DNA of 64,000 nucleotides from Sergeia podlipaevii (taxonomy: Eukaryota > Euglenozoa > Kinetoplastea > Trypanosomatida > Trypanosomatidae): contig JASANZ010002233.1 in NCBI GenBank assembly GCA_030849805.1, forward strand, positions 1 through 64,000, written 5' to 3'. Both the position numbers and the translations under genes were made by a program. The notes under the pieces are model-generated. The model was given only the letters and a program-made list of their open reading frames with translations, was not told where the DNA came from and did not search any database. Positions 1 to 8,285 of this stretch are shown in pieces (within the stretch, counting starts at the first letter, position 1; the number at the start of each line of letters is the position of its first letter).

Positions 1-442
1 CACAGGTGTGTATATACACATGCCTATCTACTCATACACATGCAAAAGGGCGTGTCTTCCCTCTCCCTCTCCCTCTACACACAACAATCATACCAATGAT
101 GCCTCCCTCTCCCCCCTTTCCAAAGTGAATTCTCTATTCTAAACTCTAAAAAAGAAAAAAAAAATAAAATGGATAGCAATATCAAAAGCATCTCGTCGTG
201 AAGCAATGAGAATTTTCTCTATCCTTTCCTTCCTTTTATTCCTCTTCATAAAGCCATTTTAAAAAACACCTTTCTTTTGCATATATACTATACAGCTTCC
301 TCACTCTATCTTCTCACATCTCTGCGATATAAATATGTGTGTATTCATCGAAAGGATAATAAGATAATCGCAACACCGCAATCATGATGTCATCCCTCAC
401 ATAGCAGAAAACAACAACAACAAAAAACAACAACAACGCCAC
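1..442. other. Non-coding, 3' UTR/spacer below the first gene
   Basis: AT-rich spacer downstream of the 873-residue gene, so it should hold that gene's 3' UTR and the processing signals of a gene beyond the left edge. A short CCCTCT repeat lies near 60-75, an A-rich run at about 147-168 and an AAC-type repeat at about 411-436 just past the stop codon. No coding sequence is seen. Confidence 0.7.
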
Positions 443-3064
443 CTAGGAGCGACGAATGCTGTTCCGACGGAACATCTTAACAGACAACGTGGGCTCCTCC
501 TCACTGTCATCTGCGCCATCGAGAAACCCACAAGTGCTTGAGTTCCTAGTCAAATGGTGTCCCTGGCTATCCACGTTGGCGTCCGGCGCGTGAGAGCTGA
601 CTACCCGTGAGGCTGAACTCGTCAACAGCTCCAGCTCCTCCACCTCGACCGCTTCTATCTTGCAGTGATGCTCCTCGCTGCTTGAGCTAGACGCGCTCGG
701 CCCACTCCCTCGACGTACTGCACAGAGCAGGTGAAAGTTCTCTGGCCGCTTGCACGGGCAGCAGTGACAGCACGTGGGCACAGCATCTTCGTCCTCATCC
801 TCGTCATCTGAAGAGACATACGGCATGTGTCCGCGGCGGCTAAGGTTTCGGAGATGCTTCTGCTTGACATCAGACATGACACCAAGCACAGTGCTCTGAT
901 GGTTGTCGTTGAGCTGGGCCTCTGTTGCTCCGTCCATACCGGCGTTGCTCACTGGTATCGTGCGAAGAGATGCCGAGCGGCTCATAACTTGCTGCACGCT
1001 GCCAGGCTCAAGAGTTGAGGTGTGGCTGTGATGGGTGCAGGCGCCGCCGCTTCGTTCAAAGCGACGCGCTTTTTCCCCCTTCGTTTCACTTTTCTTCGCT
1101 CTCATCAGCTCCGGTGAGTTGGACCGGGCGCTGCTGCATGTACTGCTGCTGCTGCTGCCTTGAGAGGCGAGCTCCATCACGATCTCCTCTCCCTTCTTAC
1201 GATGCTGCCGCAGGGCATCAGTGGCTACGTTGTACGAAAGCGTATCGAGTGAAATGCGGCGTTGCCTCGTGGACTTCCGCGCAGATGAGCTTCCTTGCCT
1301 GTCTCCAGCAAACCCCTCCGTTGCGATGCTGGTGATGGAGTCGTCAAACCATCCAGTAGTGCTGTGATCTGCTGTTCCATCGACACCATTGGCCCCGTGG
1401 AAGCTCATGACACTTGGCTTGCGCGAGAACGAGCCGGCTCCTGCTGCTGTGAGGTTGCGGCTGGTGCTGGTGCGTCGTTGCTGATTGGTGCGAGAGCGCA
1501 GTTTTGACAGCGAGGTAGCGAGGCTAGCGCTGCTCTTCAATCCAGGTTCCACCACCTCCCTGCCGCCGTTATTGATCACCTTCATGTCATGATTCAGCTG
1601 CTGAAGACGATGCAGCCGCTCCTGCTCCTCACGCCAGGCCCGCTCGCGGAGGGACTTCTTAGAGTGCTCAGGGCAGTCACGCTTGAGACAGTGAGCAAAG
1701 GTGGAGGGGTCAATAAGGACGCCTGGGAGTGGCTTATAGGCCTTGGCGTGCAAGACGTTGACATCCTTCTGCAACTGCGTGTACTGGGCCCTGATGAAAG
1801 GCTTCATTTCTGTTTCCACCACACTGGTATCGTTCCTGAAAGTAAGTTCGCCAGCTGCGCTGATGCTACCGTCGTTGCCGTGTGGATGTGTCGGCAAAGG
1901 ATCTACCGGGATGACCCCAAGCAGCGTGGCCGAGGGCTGTGGTACCTTGTGAGTGACCTCGTGTGGCACCTGCGCTGTCACCGAAAGACTGCCGTTGGCC
2001 GTGCTAGTGGTGAGCCCTCCTGCACCTGACCGAAGGAGGCCGCTGCGGTCGAAGATGCGACGCGTGCCGCCGCCTGCGTGTGGATGACCAGGCCGTGAGA
2101 TGCGAGAGGTTGAAGTGGCCGAGTCCTTTGCATGCGGTGAGCCCACCCCCACGCTGGCATTATTACTGATCGGCGCCGTGAGACCGTACGTGCGCATAAA
2201 CGATGAGCGCTGACTACTGGCGAAGCTGCTACCACCACCGGCTGTGCTGTCGTCCGCCTCGGGTATGCTGAAGAGGGGCATCACGAGGCCGCCAAGAAGA
2301 CCACTGGCGCTACTCGTGCTTTTTGTAGTAAAGGGGCTACCATCTGAGATCGCATTAGCGCCCACTACCCCAGCATCTGCAAAAACGGAGTAGGCAAGCA
2401 GCACATCTGCATCTTTGGGCTGGAGCGACTTCAGCGTAAGCAAGGGAGTTCTTGGCATCGATGGCCGCCGTGGAAACAGAGGGCTGCCGCCACCGCTGGC
2501 CGCCCCACGCGCGCAAAGAGAAGGGGCTTCAGGTGCTTTGGTGCTCGAAGCAACAAAGGCTGGGGAAGACAGCACCGGCCCTCTGTGGAGAGACGCTACA
2601 AGGATTTTGCCTGGGTTCACGCCGCCACTACCACGACTATGGTCCTCTTCCCTGGTGACCGCAGCTGCAGAGTGCAATGACGTCAAGAAGGACTGCACGA
2701 TGTGAGTTCTATCGTGAGTAGTGCTGTGATTGGCGCCGTGTTCGGTCACCGTGCCGGTGGGGCTGCCTTTGGCGCTGATCACTGGGGTTATGTTATCTGG
2801 GGTGTTGAGAGGCGTGATGGAGGAGGAAGAGGTAATGCCTGCTGTTGCGGTCTCTTTATTCACGGCAATGACTGGAGAGACGTTGCTCGCGGGGGTGGAG
2901 GCCGCTGATGGTGCGGCTGCCTCATGCTCAGCTACCTGCGTGACACTAGCGCGCGCTGCATCACTCAGTGAAATGCACACCTTCACCGTCTCCTCACTTT
3001 CTCTCACTGCAAGCGGCGACGAGGATCCGTGTGGAATTTCTGTTGTTGATACTGCAGCCTCCAT
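443..3064 (-). CDS. Hypothetical Ser-rich protein, 873 aa
   Basis: I do not recognise a family. Most of the protein is Ser/Thr/Gly/Ala-rich low-complexity sequence and probably disordered. The best-ordered part is about residues 405-495, with KPFIRAQYTQLQKDVNVLHA followed by a charged helix (SLRERAWREEQERLHRLQQL) containing Cys and His. Near the C-terminus an acidic run (SSDDEDEDEDAVP) precedes a compact cysteine cluster, CCHCCPC, with another Cys about 12 residues on, which could bind metal or be acylated. There is no signal peptide or membrane segment. The start at 3064 is the first Met in frame, and a candidate SL acceptor lies about 14 nt upstream (3079-3080). It is probably a trypanosomatid-restricted protein of unknown role. 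Confidence 0.75.
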   Translation of the reverse strand: MEAAVSTTEIPHGSSSPLAVRESEETVKVCISLSDAARASVTQVAEHEAAAPSAASTPASNVSPVIAVNKETATAGITSSSSITPLNTPDNITPVISAKGSPTGTVTEHGANHSTTHDRTHIVQSFLTSLHSAAAVTREEDHSRGSGGVNPGKILVASLHRGPVLSSPAFVASSTKAPEAPSLCARGAASGGGSPLFPRRPSMPRTPLLTLKSLQPKDADVLLAYSVFADAGVVGANAISDGSPFTTKSTSSASGLLGGLVMPLFSIPEADDSTAGGGSSFASSQRSSFMRTYGLTAPISNNASVGVGSPHAKDSATSTSRISRPGHPHAGGGTRRIFDRSGLLRSGAGGLTTSTANGSLSVTAQVPHEVTHKVPQPSATLLGVIPVDPLPTHPHGNDGSISAAGELTFRNDTSVVETEMKPFIRAQYTQLQKDVNVLHAKAYKPLPGVLIDPSTFAHCLKRDCPEHSKKSLRERAWREEQERLHRLQQLNHDMKVINNGGREVVEPGLKSSASLATSLSKLRSRTNQQRRTSTSRNLTAAGAGSFSRKPSVMSFHGANGVDGTADHSTTGWFDDSITSIATEGFAGDRQGSSSARKSTRQRRISLDTLSYNVATDALRQHRKKGEEIVMELASQGSSSSSTCSSARSNSPELMRAKKSETKGEKARRFERSGGACTHHSHTSTLEPGSVQQVMSRSASLRTIPVSNAGMDGATEAQLNDNHQSTVLGVMSDVKQKHLRNLSRRGHMPYVSSDDEDEDEDAVPTCCHCCPCKRPENFHLLCAVRRGSGPSASSSSSEEHHCKIEAVEVEELELLTSSASRVVSSHAPDANVDSQGHHLTRNSSTCGFLDGADDSEEEPTLSVKMFRRNSIRRS
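720..780 (-). other. Cysteine cluster in the 873-aa protein
   Basis: The stretch encodes CCHCCPC and, after the residues KRPENFHLL, a further Cys. Five Cys and one His within seven residues is too dense for a classical zinc finger. A metal-binding knuckle, a disulfide patch or a palmitoylation site are all possible readings. Confidence 0.4.
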
Positions 3065-3873
3065 TGAGCTCGTAGTTTCTTTTTGAAAAAGGGATTTGCA
3101 GTTTGCAATATTAATTATGTTACCTGAAGCCTGTCAACAAACTTATAACAAGATATGTATGCGCTGTATATGTTGATAGAAGGGGCCGCCACAGGTACAA
3201 AGCAACCAAAAAAAAAATGAGTAAAATGGTGAACCGGCGTGATACAAAACAAATGAAGGCACTGCTGATCAACGCCCACTGTTAGGCAGACAATGCTGCG
3301 CCTTTTAGAATCAAGATAGGAGGAAGAGGGAGTGCTGACAGGTATAAAGACAGTAAAACAAAGGCACAATAGAAGGAGATAGCTAAGGGCAAACAACAAC
3401 ACCACGAGAAAGCTGGCTCCCCTTACTCCGAGAAAAAAACAAAACAAGCAGACCTTGTTGCTCTTTGATATACACACAAAAAAAAATATATAGGAGCTAT
3501 AGAGTGGTCAATTGAATTATATATATACTTCCTTTCACTAGAGTACTGAGTGACCACAACACAGCTACAGATGCATAAAATGAAACCAATGTGAAGGAGG
3601 GAGAGAGAGAAAGAAGAGATGAAGTACAGAAGGGACAAGTGCTTGCAATACAGCGAGGGTATTGTAGTTGTGTGTTTGACATGCAGTCAAAAAATCAGAT
3701 CCACGCCCACATACAGAAGGAGAAGAGCAAAAAAAAATATCTAATGTAGGAGTATATTTCATTTTATACTCTCACCTTTTTCATTTTTTTCTTTCTATTG
3801 TGTTTTAGTTCAAATGAACTGTAAAGAAAAATAATGCAGTTCACGGCGTTCACGACCTTACCCTTCCGCTTGC
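3065..3873. other. Non-coding spacer
   Basis: This 0.8 kb spacer between the S25 stop and the 873-aa gene should contain the S25 3' UTR and the leader of the next gene. It is AT-rich with A runs near 3478-3488. The short open frames in it translate to F/L/S/C-rich sequence without any family signature, and I do not regard them as genes. Confidence 0.65.
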
Positions 3874-4245
3874 TTACTTGGCAGCGGGGGCGGGAGCGGC
3901 GGCGGCGGCGGCCTCAGGGGCAGCAGCCTGCACAATGCGGGTGTACACGCGCTGCTTGCTAGAGCAGGACACCAGGCGGATCTGCTTCTCGCGGCAGAGC
4001 TGCTTGAGGCCAGCGGCGGCGAGGGAGACGACGATCTTCAGGCGGTCGGAGATGATGGAGGGAGTGATGAGCTTGTACTTGGGAACCTCATTGCGGAGCT
4101 TCTCGTAGGTCTCCTTGTCGAACATGACGGCGTTCTGGAGAGCCTCGCGGGAGTGACCCTTGCTCCACTTCTTGGTGGCTTTCTTACCGCCGGCGCGGGC
4201 GGCCTCCATCTTCGCCTTCTTAGTCTGACCAGCCTTCGGGGGCAT
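3874..4245 (-). CDS. RPS25: 40S ribosomal protein S25 (eS25)
   Basis: Small-subunit ribosomal protein eS25, 123 residues. The N-terminus (MPPKAGQTKKAKMEAARAGG) is the usual basic tail. The winged-helix core covers about residues 30-105, with KWSKGHSREALQNAVMFDKE and ITPSIISDRLKIVVSLAAAG matching the family. The C-terminus ends in an Ala/Pro-rich tail. The frame stays open 50 codons further upstream, but that part is a translated pyrimidine-rich leader (many L, S, T), and a strong SL acceptor lies at 4283-4284, inside that extension, so I place the start at 4245. It acts on cytosolic ribosomes at the head of the 40S subunit. Confidence 0.96.
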   Translation of the reverse strand: MPPKAGQTKKAKMEAARAGGKKATKKWSKGHSREALQNAVMFDKETYEKLRNEVPKYKLITPSIISDRLKIVVSLAAAGLKQLCREKQIRLVSCSSKQRVYTRIVQAAAPEAAAAAAPAPAAK

Positions 4246-4663
4246 GATGAATAAGGTTCGGAGTGACGGTGCAAGGTGTGAACTAAATGTAAGTAAGAAA
4301 GAGAGAGAGAGGGAAGTAGTAGCACAGTAAATGAGAAGATGCATGAGTAGTACAGATAGTAACATCAGGTGTACCGTAGCAAAGACAACGTTCACACACT
4401 GATATTGACAAATATCGCTTGGAAGGAATAAAAAACATAAGTTTGTATACCTACATTTTTTAACGTAATATATAAAGCAAACCGCAAAAAAAAAAAACGA
4501 AGGATAGACGTCCTAAAATTAATAGATAAAAAGAAAAAAAACTCATGAGAGTATATATAAAACACAACTCACAAGTCAAAAAGAGAAAAGAAAAGAAAGA
4601 TAGAAAGATAATGAGTGTCTCCTCTCTCAGGCAACGCCTCCACCATACCTTTTTTTCTCTTTG
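4246..4663. other. Non-coding spacer
   Basis: Holds the RPS25 leader with its pyrimidine tract and the 3' UTR of the next gene upstream in the transcript. An A12 run lies at about 4486-4497 and purine-rich sequence at about 4530-4610. No gene is seen. Confidence 0.7.
4283..4284 (-). promoter_or_regulatory. Predicted SL trans-splice acceptor, RPS25
   Basis: Read on the minus strand, a CT/TC tract (complement of about 4290-4318) is followed by its first AG in ACATTTAG. This gives a gene-encoded 5' UTR of 37 nt and excludes the upstream in-frame Met codons. Confidence 0.65.
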
Positions 4664-5350
4664 TCAGTCTCGATATCCGTAGGAATTTTTGTTGCTCAGC
4701 CCCAGCGTTGCCTCCTGTACCAGCGCAGCACTCCCCAGCGCCTGCTCCAGCTCCTCAATAGACAACTGTGAAGCCCATGCATACCGCTTGTTCAGTGCGC
4801 GGTACTTGCGCACGTGGATGACCTCGCGCACCTTGCGCAACTCGTACCGTCCTCGCGCCAACGATCGCTTCCACTCATCGCTACCCTCGACAAGACACGC
4901 CACTTGGTAGAAGCCCTTCTGGACCATAGCTCTATATTGCAGTGTATTGCGTTCACCGGAGATTTTTGTGTTTGCACGGTGGTTGCTCCAATTAGGTGGC
5001 AGAAGAGAATCGAGTGCCTCAGATGCAACTGTGTGTCCTTCAATCAGAAAGGTGCAACCGCTGGCGGACTGCGGTTCTGCTTTACTCCCGCAGTCTGGGT
5101 CTGACCTCTCTTCACGGTGATGTGAGGTGGGGGCTAACATGCTGATGGACTCCCCCCCGGCAGCGTGAGCTTTGCTACTTTGAGAAAGGAGCGCCACAGC
5201 GGCTGGATGGCTGGCACTTTCGACCCTAAAGAAGAACTTTTTCTCGCTGGAGTGCTGCGGCAGGTTGCTAAACTCTGGAGCAAGCGTCATAAACTCTAAA
5301 TACAACTGGCGCACTCGCCTATGAATTCGCACTACACCACATGCCCGCAT
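4664..5350 (-). CDS. Hypothetical protein, possible LYR-type, 228 aa
   Basis: The protein begins MRACGVVRIHRRVRQLYLEF and continues MTLAPEF. This basic N-terminal helix with L-Y-x and a downstream Pro/Phe resembles LYR-motif proteins, which assist Fe-S or respiratory-complex assembly in mitochondria, but the third residue of the motif is Leu rather than Arg, so the assignment is weak. A low-complexity middle is followed by a basic helical C-terminal half (ERNTLQYRAMVQKGF to about residue 215). The start at 5350 is chosen because a very good SL acceptor lies 8 nt upstream. The frame stays open to 5491, but that stretch encodes an F/L-rich sequence typical of a translated leader. Mitochondrial location is only a guess from the basic N-terminus. 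Confidence 0.6.
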   Translation of the reverse strand: MRACGVVRIHRRVRQLYLEFMTLAPEFSNLPQHSSEKKFFFRVESASHPAAVALLSQSSKAHAAGGESISMLAPTSHHREERSDPDCGSKAEPQSASGCTFLIEGHTVASEALDSLLPPNWSNHRANTKISGERNTLQYRAMVQKGFYQVACLVEGSDEWKRSLARGRYELRKVREVIHVRKYRALNKRYAWASQLSIEELEQALGSAALVQEATLGLSNKNSYGYRD

Positions 5351-5789
5351 GACAGAGACTAGTAAAGGCAAGGGGAGGAAGTATGTATTGATGCTACTGT
5401 TGACAAAAGGAATGCAAAAGTATCTCGTTTTAGACTTCAAAAAGATAAAAAAAAGGCTGTGTAAGCAAGCAAATATTTTTGCGGGTGTCACTGCTAAATT
5501 TTTTTAAAGAAAAAAATAATAATAAAAAAAGAGAATAATAATAAAGAGTAAGTGCAAAACGAAGAAGGTACACAATCAATGAAACAAAAAGCCATAGTGT
5601 GTGTGCACACCCACCTTCCCCTCCCCCCTTCTCATTTGGTACCTAGCTCAAGAAATGCAATGGCTACATAATTAAAACTGTTTTGGTGATCTGAGTTCAC
5701 GTATGAGCAAAAGTAGAAAGTCAAAAGACAAAAAAAAATAAAGAAATTAGGCTGGAGAAAAAGAGAGAAAGGGAGAAGGCGACGCGCCT
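5351..5789. other. Non-coding spacer
   Basis: AT-rich spacer with an A-rich AATAAT-type repeat at about 5510-5545 and an A9 run near 5730. It carries the leader of the 228-aa gene and the 3' UTR of the 573-aa gene. No gene is seen. Confidence 0.65.
5359..5360 (-). promoter_or_regulatory. Predicted SL trans-splice acceptor, 228-aa gene
   Basis: On the minus strand TTCCTCCCCTTGCCTTTACT is directly followed by AG. This is the first AG after the tract and lies 8 nt before the ATG at 5350, so it decides the start. Confidence 0.65.
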
Positions 5790-7511
5790 TCATTGGGGAA
5801 GGAGCTTGCTTGTGATCGCGTAGCGTATTTCTGCTGGGGTGTGACGACGGCACTGGGGAAGCACTTCTCCCCCTGTTGACGACGAGTTGAACAGAAGTCG
5901 CTCTGCCTCTAGCACAAACGCTTCGTTGGAAGACATGCTGATAAGCGCGCTTACACTTTCTGCAATACTGGACACCACCATGTCTCGTGTATAGAAAGCA
6001 CTAGTCCTGGTCGAGACAGGCGTGCTTGAGAAGTGTGCAGCACCATCACCACGCGTACTGTCCCGCGGCGGGACGGCACGAAATGAAAAGACATCCACGT
6101 TGCTGGACGCTAAGGAGGAGAGAGACTGCTGAATGCAGGAGGCCACCTGAGACGCCACCGCCTCACCTACAACTGAACGGGAGTGATTGTGATTAGCATT
6201 GTGAGTCTCTGCGTATAAGGCATGCCAGACAAACGGGGGGATGTCAATGACTACGGCAATATTCCGTACTTGGGCCAGCGTGCTCGTCTCCAGTGCCTCA
6301 CCATCTTCATGCCTGTGATAGCAATGAGGAACACCGTAGATAGAGTAGCTTGTCCCCAGGACACCAATGCCACATACATCGTCCCCCGTCTCTTCAAACA
6401 TTCTGCTGCCAGCCTCTGGAGCAGCTCCTTGCTTGACATAATGCCAGGCGGCCCCAATGGGGTCCAGTGAGACTCGCGGCATCACACATTCTGTGGTGAA
6501 GCGCTTCATAAATGAAAACATCTGCAGATGAGAAGGTGCTAGAGCGGTAGCGCTATGGCAGCCAGCCAGGATGCTGCAGGACGCATCTGCCGTCACCAGT
6601 TGCGCATACGGAGCATGAAGAGCAATGAGATAAGACTGCTGTGGCATTACCTTGCTACTCGCTGCGTTAACGTTGAGGAGGCAAGCCACACGCACGGGGG
6701 CAGTGATCATCGAGCGGCTAACGAGATGACTTCCTGCGCGCGATCGTTTGCGATCTACCGTACCTCCAGCACAAGTGTCCTCACCAGCAACTCCATACGC
6801 GGCAGCATCTATGCTGTCGCAGTCATCATCATTGTCATGTTCATCTTCCACGCACGCGGGCACTACTTTCCTTGCCGTGATGTGCTGGCGCAATGATTGC
6901 TCTTTATTGAACTGAAGATGCCTATGGTAGCGTACCGTGCCCTTGGCGACAGCCCAATGATGCGATCCCAGCACTCCATCTATCTCCCTGCACCAGTGCA
7001 TCTCTGGCACATACGGAAATATTTCCACATGAAAGGAGGTCAGAGGCCGCAGCAGGCCAGGCTGATGCTGCTGCTGCCGTCCACCGCCGTCTTCTTCGTC
7101 TTTGGCGGCGCCGTGGCTCCCCAACGTGCAGAAATGAAGGAGACTGGCAACGCTAAGCACTCGTTGCGTCTCTGCACACCAGCGGGCAGTGATCTGAGCC
7201 CGCGGTGCTACCAGCGTGTACCTCGCTACCAGCGCTGATGACGCCCAGGCGAGAGTAGTGGAGGTAGGGACCCCACCTCCAGTCAAGGCGTTCTCATCTC
7301 TGTGACCGTAGAACTCCGCGTGCAATGTGAGAGGTGCTTCTGACTGTGAGGATTTTTGCAATGCGCGAGTGTGATCTCCCTGAGACTCTAACCCTGGCGA
7401 TACGTGCTCACGCGGAAGACATATGCGCACGCTTTCTATGTCGGGGTATTTCATCAGCAGCAGTTGCGCGAGTGAATGAGTAAAGTCATATGGAGTCCAT
7501 GTTGACTGCAT
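5790..7511 (-). CDS. Hypothetical protein, 573 aa
   Basis: I do not recognise this protein. The N-terminal part (MQSTWTPYDFTHSLAQLLLM, then KYPDIESVRICLP) looks folded. A second block around residues 150-215 (LTSFHVEIFPYVPEMHWCRE, then VAKGTVRYHRHLQFNKEQSL) is rich in His and aromatic residues. A third around 415-475 (RNIAVVIDIPPFVWHALYAE) resembles a buried beta strand and helix, and the C-terminus (ISMSSNEAFVLEAERLLFNS) is helical. Acidic or low-complexity linkers separate the blocks. No signal peptide or obvious membrane segment is present. The Met at 7511 follows a likely SL acceptor by 1 nt. It is most likely a conserved trypanosomatid protein; a profile search would be needed to name it. 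Confidence 0.75.
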   Translation of the reverse strand: MQSTWTPYDFTHSLAQLLLMKYPDIESVRICLPREHVSPGLESQGDHTRALQKSSQSEAPLTLHAEFYGHRDENALTGGGVPTSTTLAWASSALVARYTLVAPRAQITARWCAETQRVLSVASLLHFCTLGSHGAAKDEEDGGGRQQQHQPGLLRPLTSFHVEIFPYVPEMHWCREIDGVLGSHHWAVAKGTVRYHRHLQFNKEQSLRQHITARKVVPACVEDEHDNDDDCDSIDAAAYGVAGEDTCAGGTVDRKRSRAGSHLVSRSMITAPVRVACLLNVNAASSKVMPQQSYLIALHAPYAQLVTADASCSILAGCHSATALAPSHLQMFSFMKRFTTECVMPRVSLDPIGAAWHYVKQGAAPEAGSRMFEETGDDVCGIGVLGTSYSIYGVPHCYHRHEDGEALETSTLAQVRNIAVVIDIPPFVWHALYAETHNANHNHSRSVVGEAVASQVASCIQQSLSSLASSNVDVFSFRAVPPRDSTRGDGAAHFSSTPVSTRTSAFYTRDMVVSSIAESVSALISMSSNEAFVLEAERLLFNSSSTGGEVLPQCRRHTPAEIRYAITSKLLPQ

Positions 7512-7512
7512 G

Positions 7513-7514
7513 CT
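7513..7514 (-). promoter_or_regulatory. Predicted SL acceptor 1 nt from the AUG
   Basis: On the minus strand TTCTCTCTTGACTTCCCGGA precedes AG, then a single C, then the ATG at 7511. It is the first AG after this short tract. The tract is short, so an acceptor further upstream remains possible. Confidence 0.4.
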
Positions 7515-7874
7515 TCCGGGAAGTCAAGAGAGAATTTCTTTTTTCTTTTAAATAACAACAAGAAAGCAAGCTAATTTAATAGCCTTTGCTATCAGGCAAT
7601 TAGAAGGCGTTGAAGAGAAAAAAAAAAGGAGAGAGAAACAAGAAAGAAGGAGCATACATGTGAATACATACTAGTGAAAAAAAAAAAGCAAAGAAGAAAA
7701 GTAAATAATAATAATAATAGTAATTATTATAATACCGGTGAGGAATACCGAACACTCCCAGAGAGCTAATCTCTCTGGTCCAGCAAACAGTATATATATG
7801 TTGCTGTGAGCCACCAAGACGCACATTGCTCATCAAGGAAGCGCACACCTATATATGTATAAGAAGTCTTTCCA

Positions 7875-7892
7875 TTTTTTTTTTTTTTTTTT
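7875..7892. repeat. T18 homopolymer
   Basis: Uninterrupted run of 18 T on the plus strand (A on the transcript). It is a likely length polymorphism and a sequencing-error hotspot. Confidence 0.85.
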
Positions 7893-8285
7893 GCTTCACA
7901 TCAATGTAAGGTGAGATCATGGCATGTGTGGCACAACGCAAACAAAGATGCTGTAGAAAAATAATAGCGGCGGCGCTTATGTGAAGAATCAAAACCCTCC
8001 TATTGATTAAGCGAAGAAGCCCCACACTCAATGCTGCTACATTGCGTGCACACATTTTCTAAACAGATCAATCGCATTGACATCCACACAGCACATAAGC
8101 ACACACAAACATATATAAATCTAATCGACATATACAATCATCAGTCCAAAGCACCCTGGCTCTCTCATTTCCTTTTCTTCTATCTCAATCCGTTCCAGTG
8201 GATAGATTACATATGCAGTTACCCTGTGTGAGCAACCGGCCCTTCTCTTTCTCTCATTGCATGGAGCGGAAAGGGGGGGGGGTGT

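Larger units (their letters stand above)
7512..8285. other. Non-coding spacer
   Basis: A 0.77 kb spacer with purine-rich sequence and an AAT repeat at about 7705-7730, a T18 run at 7875-7892 and a G-rich run at about 8273-8282 just below the next stop codon. No coding or structured RNA signal is seen. Confidence 0.65.
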
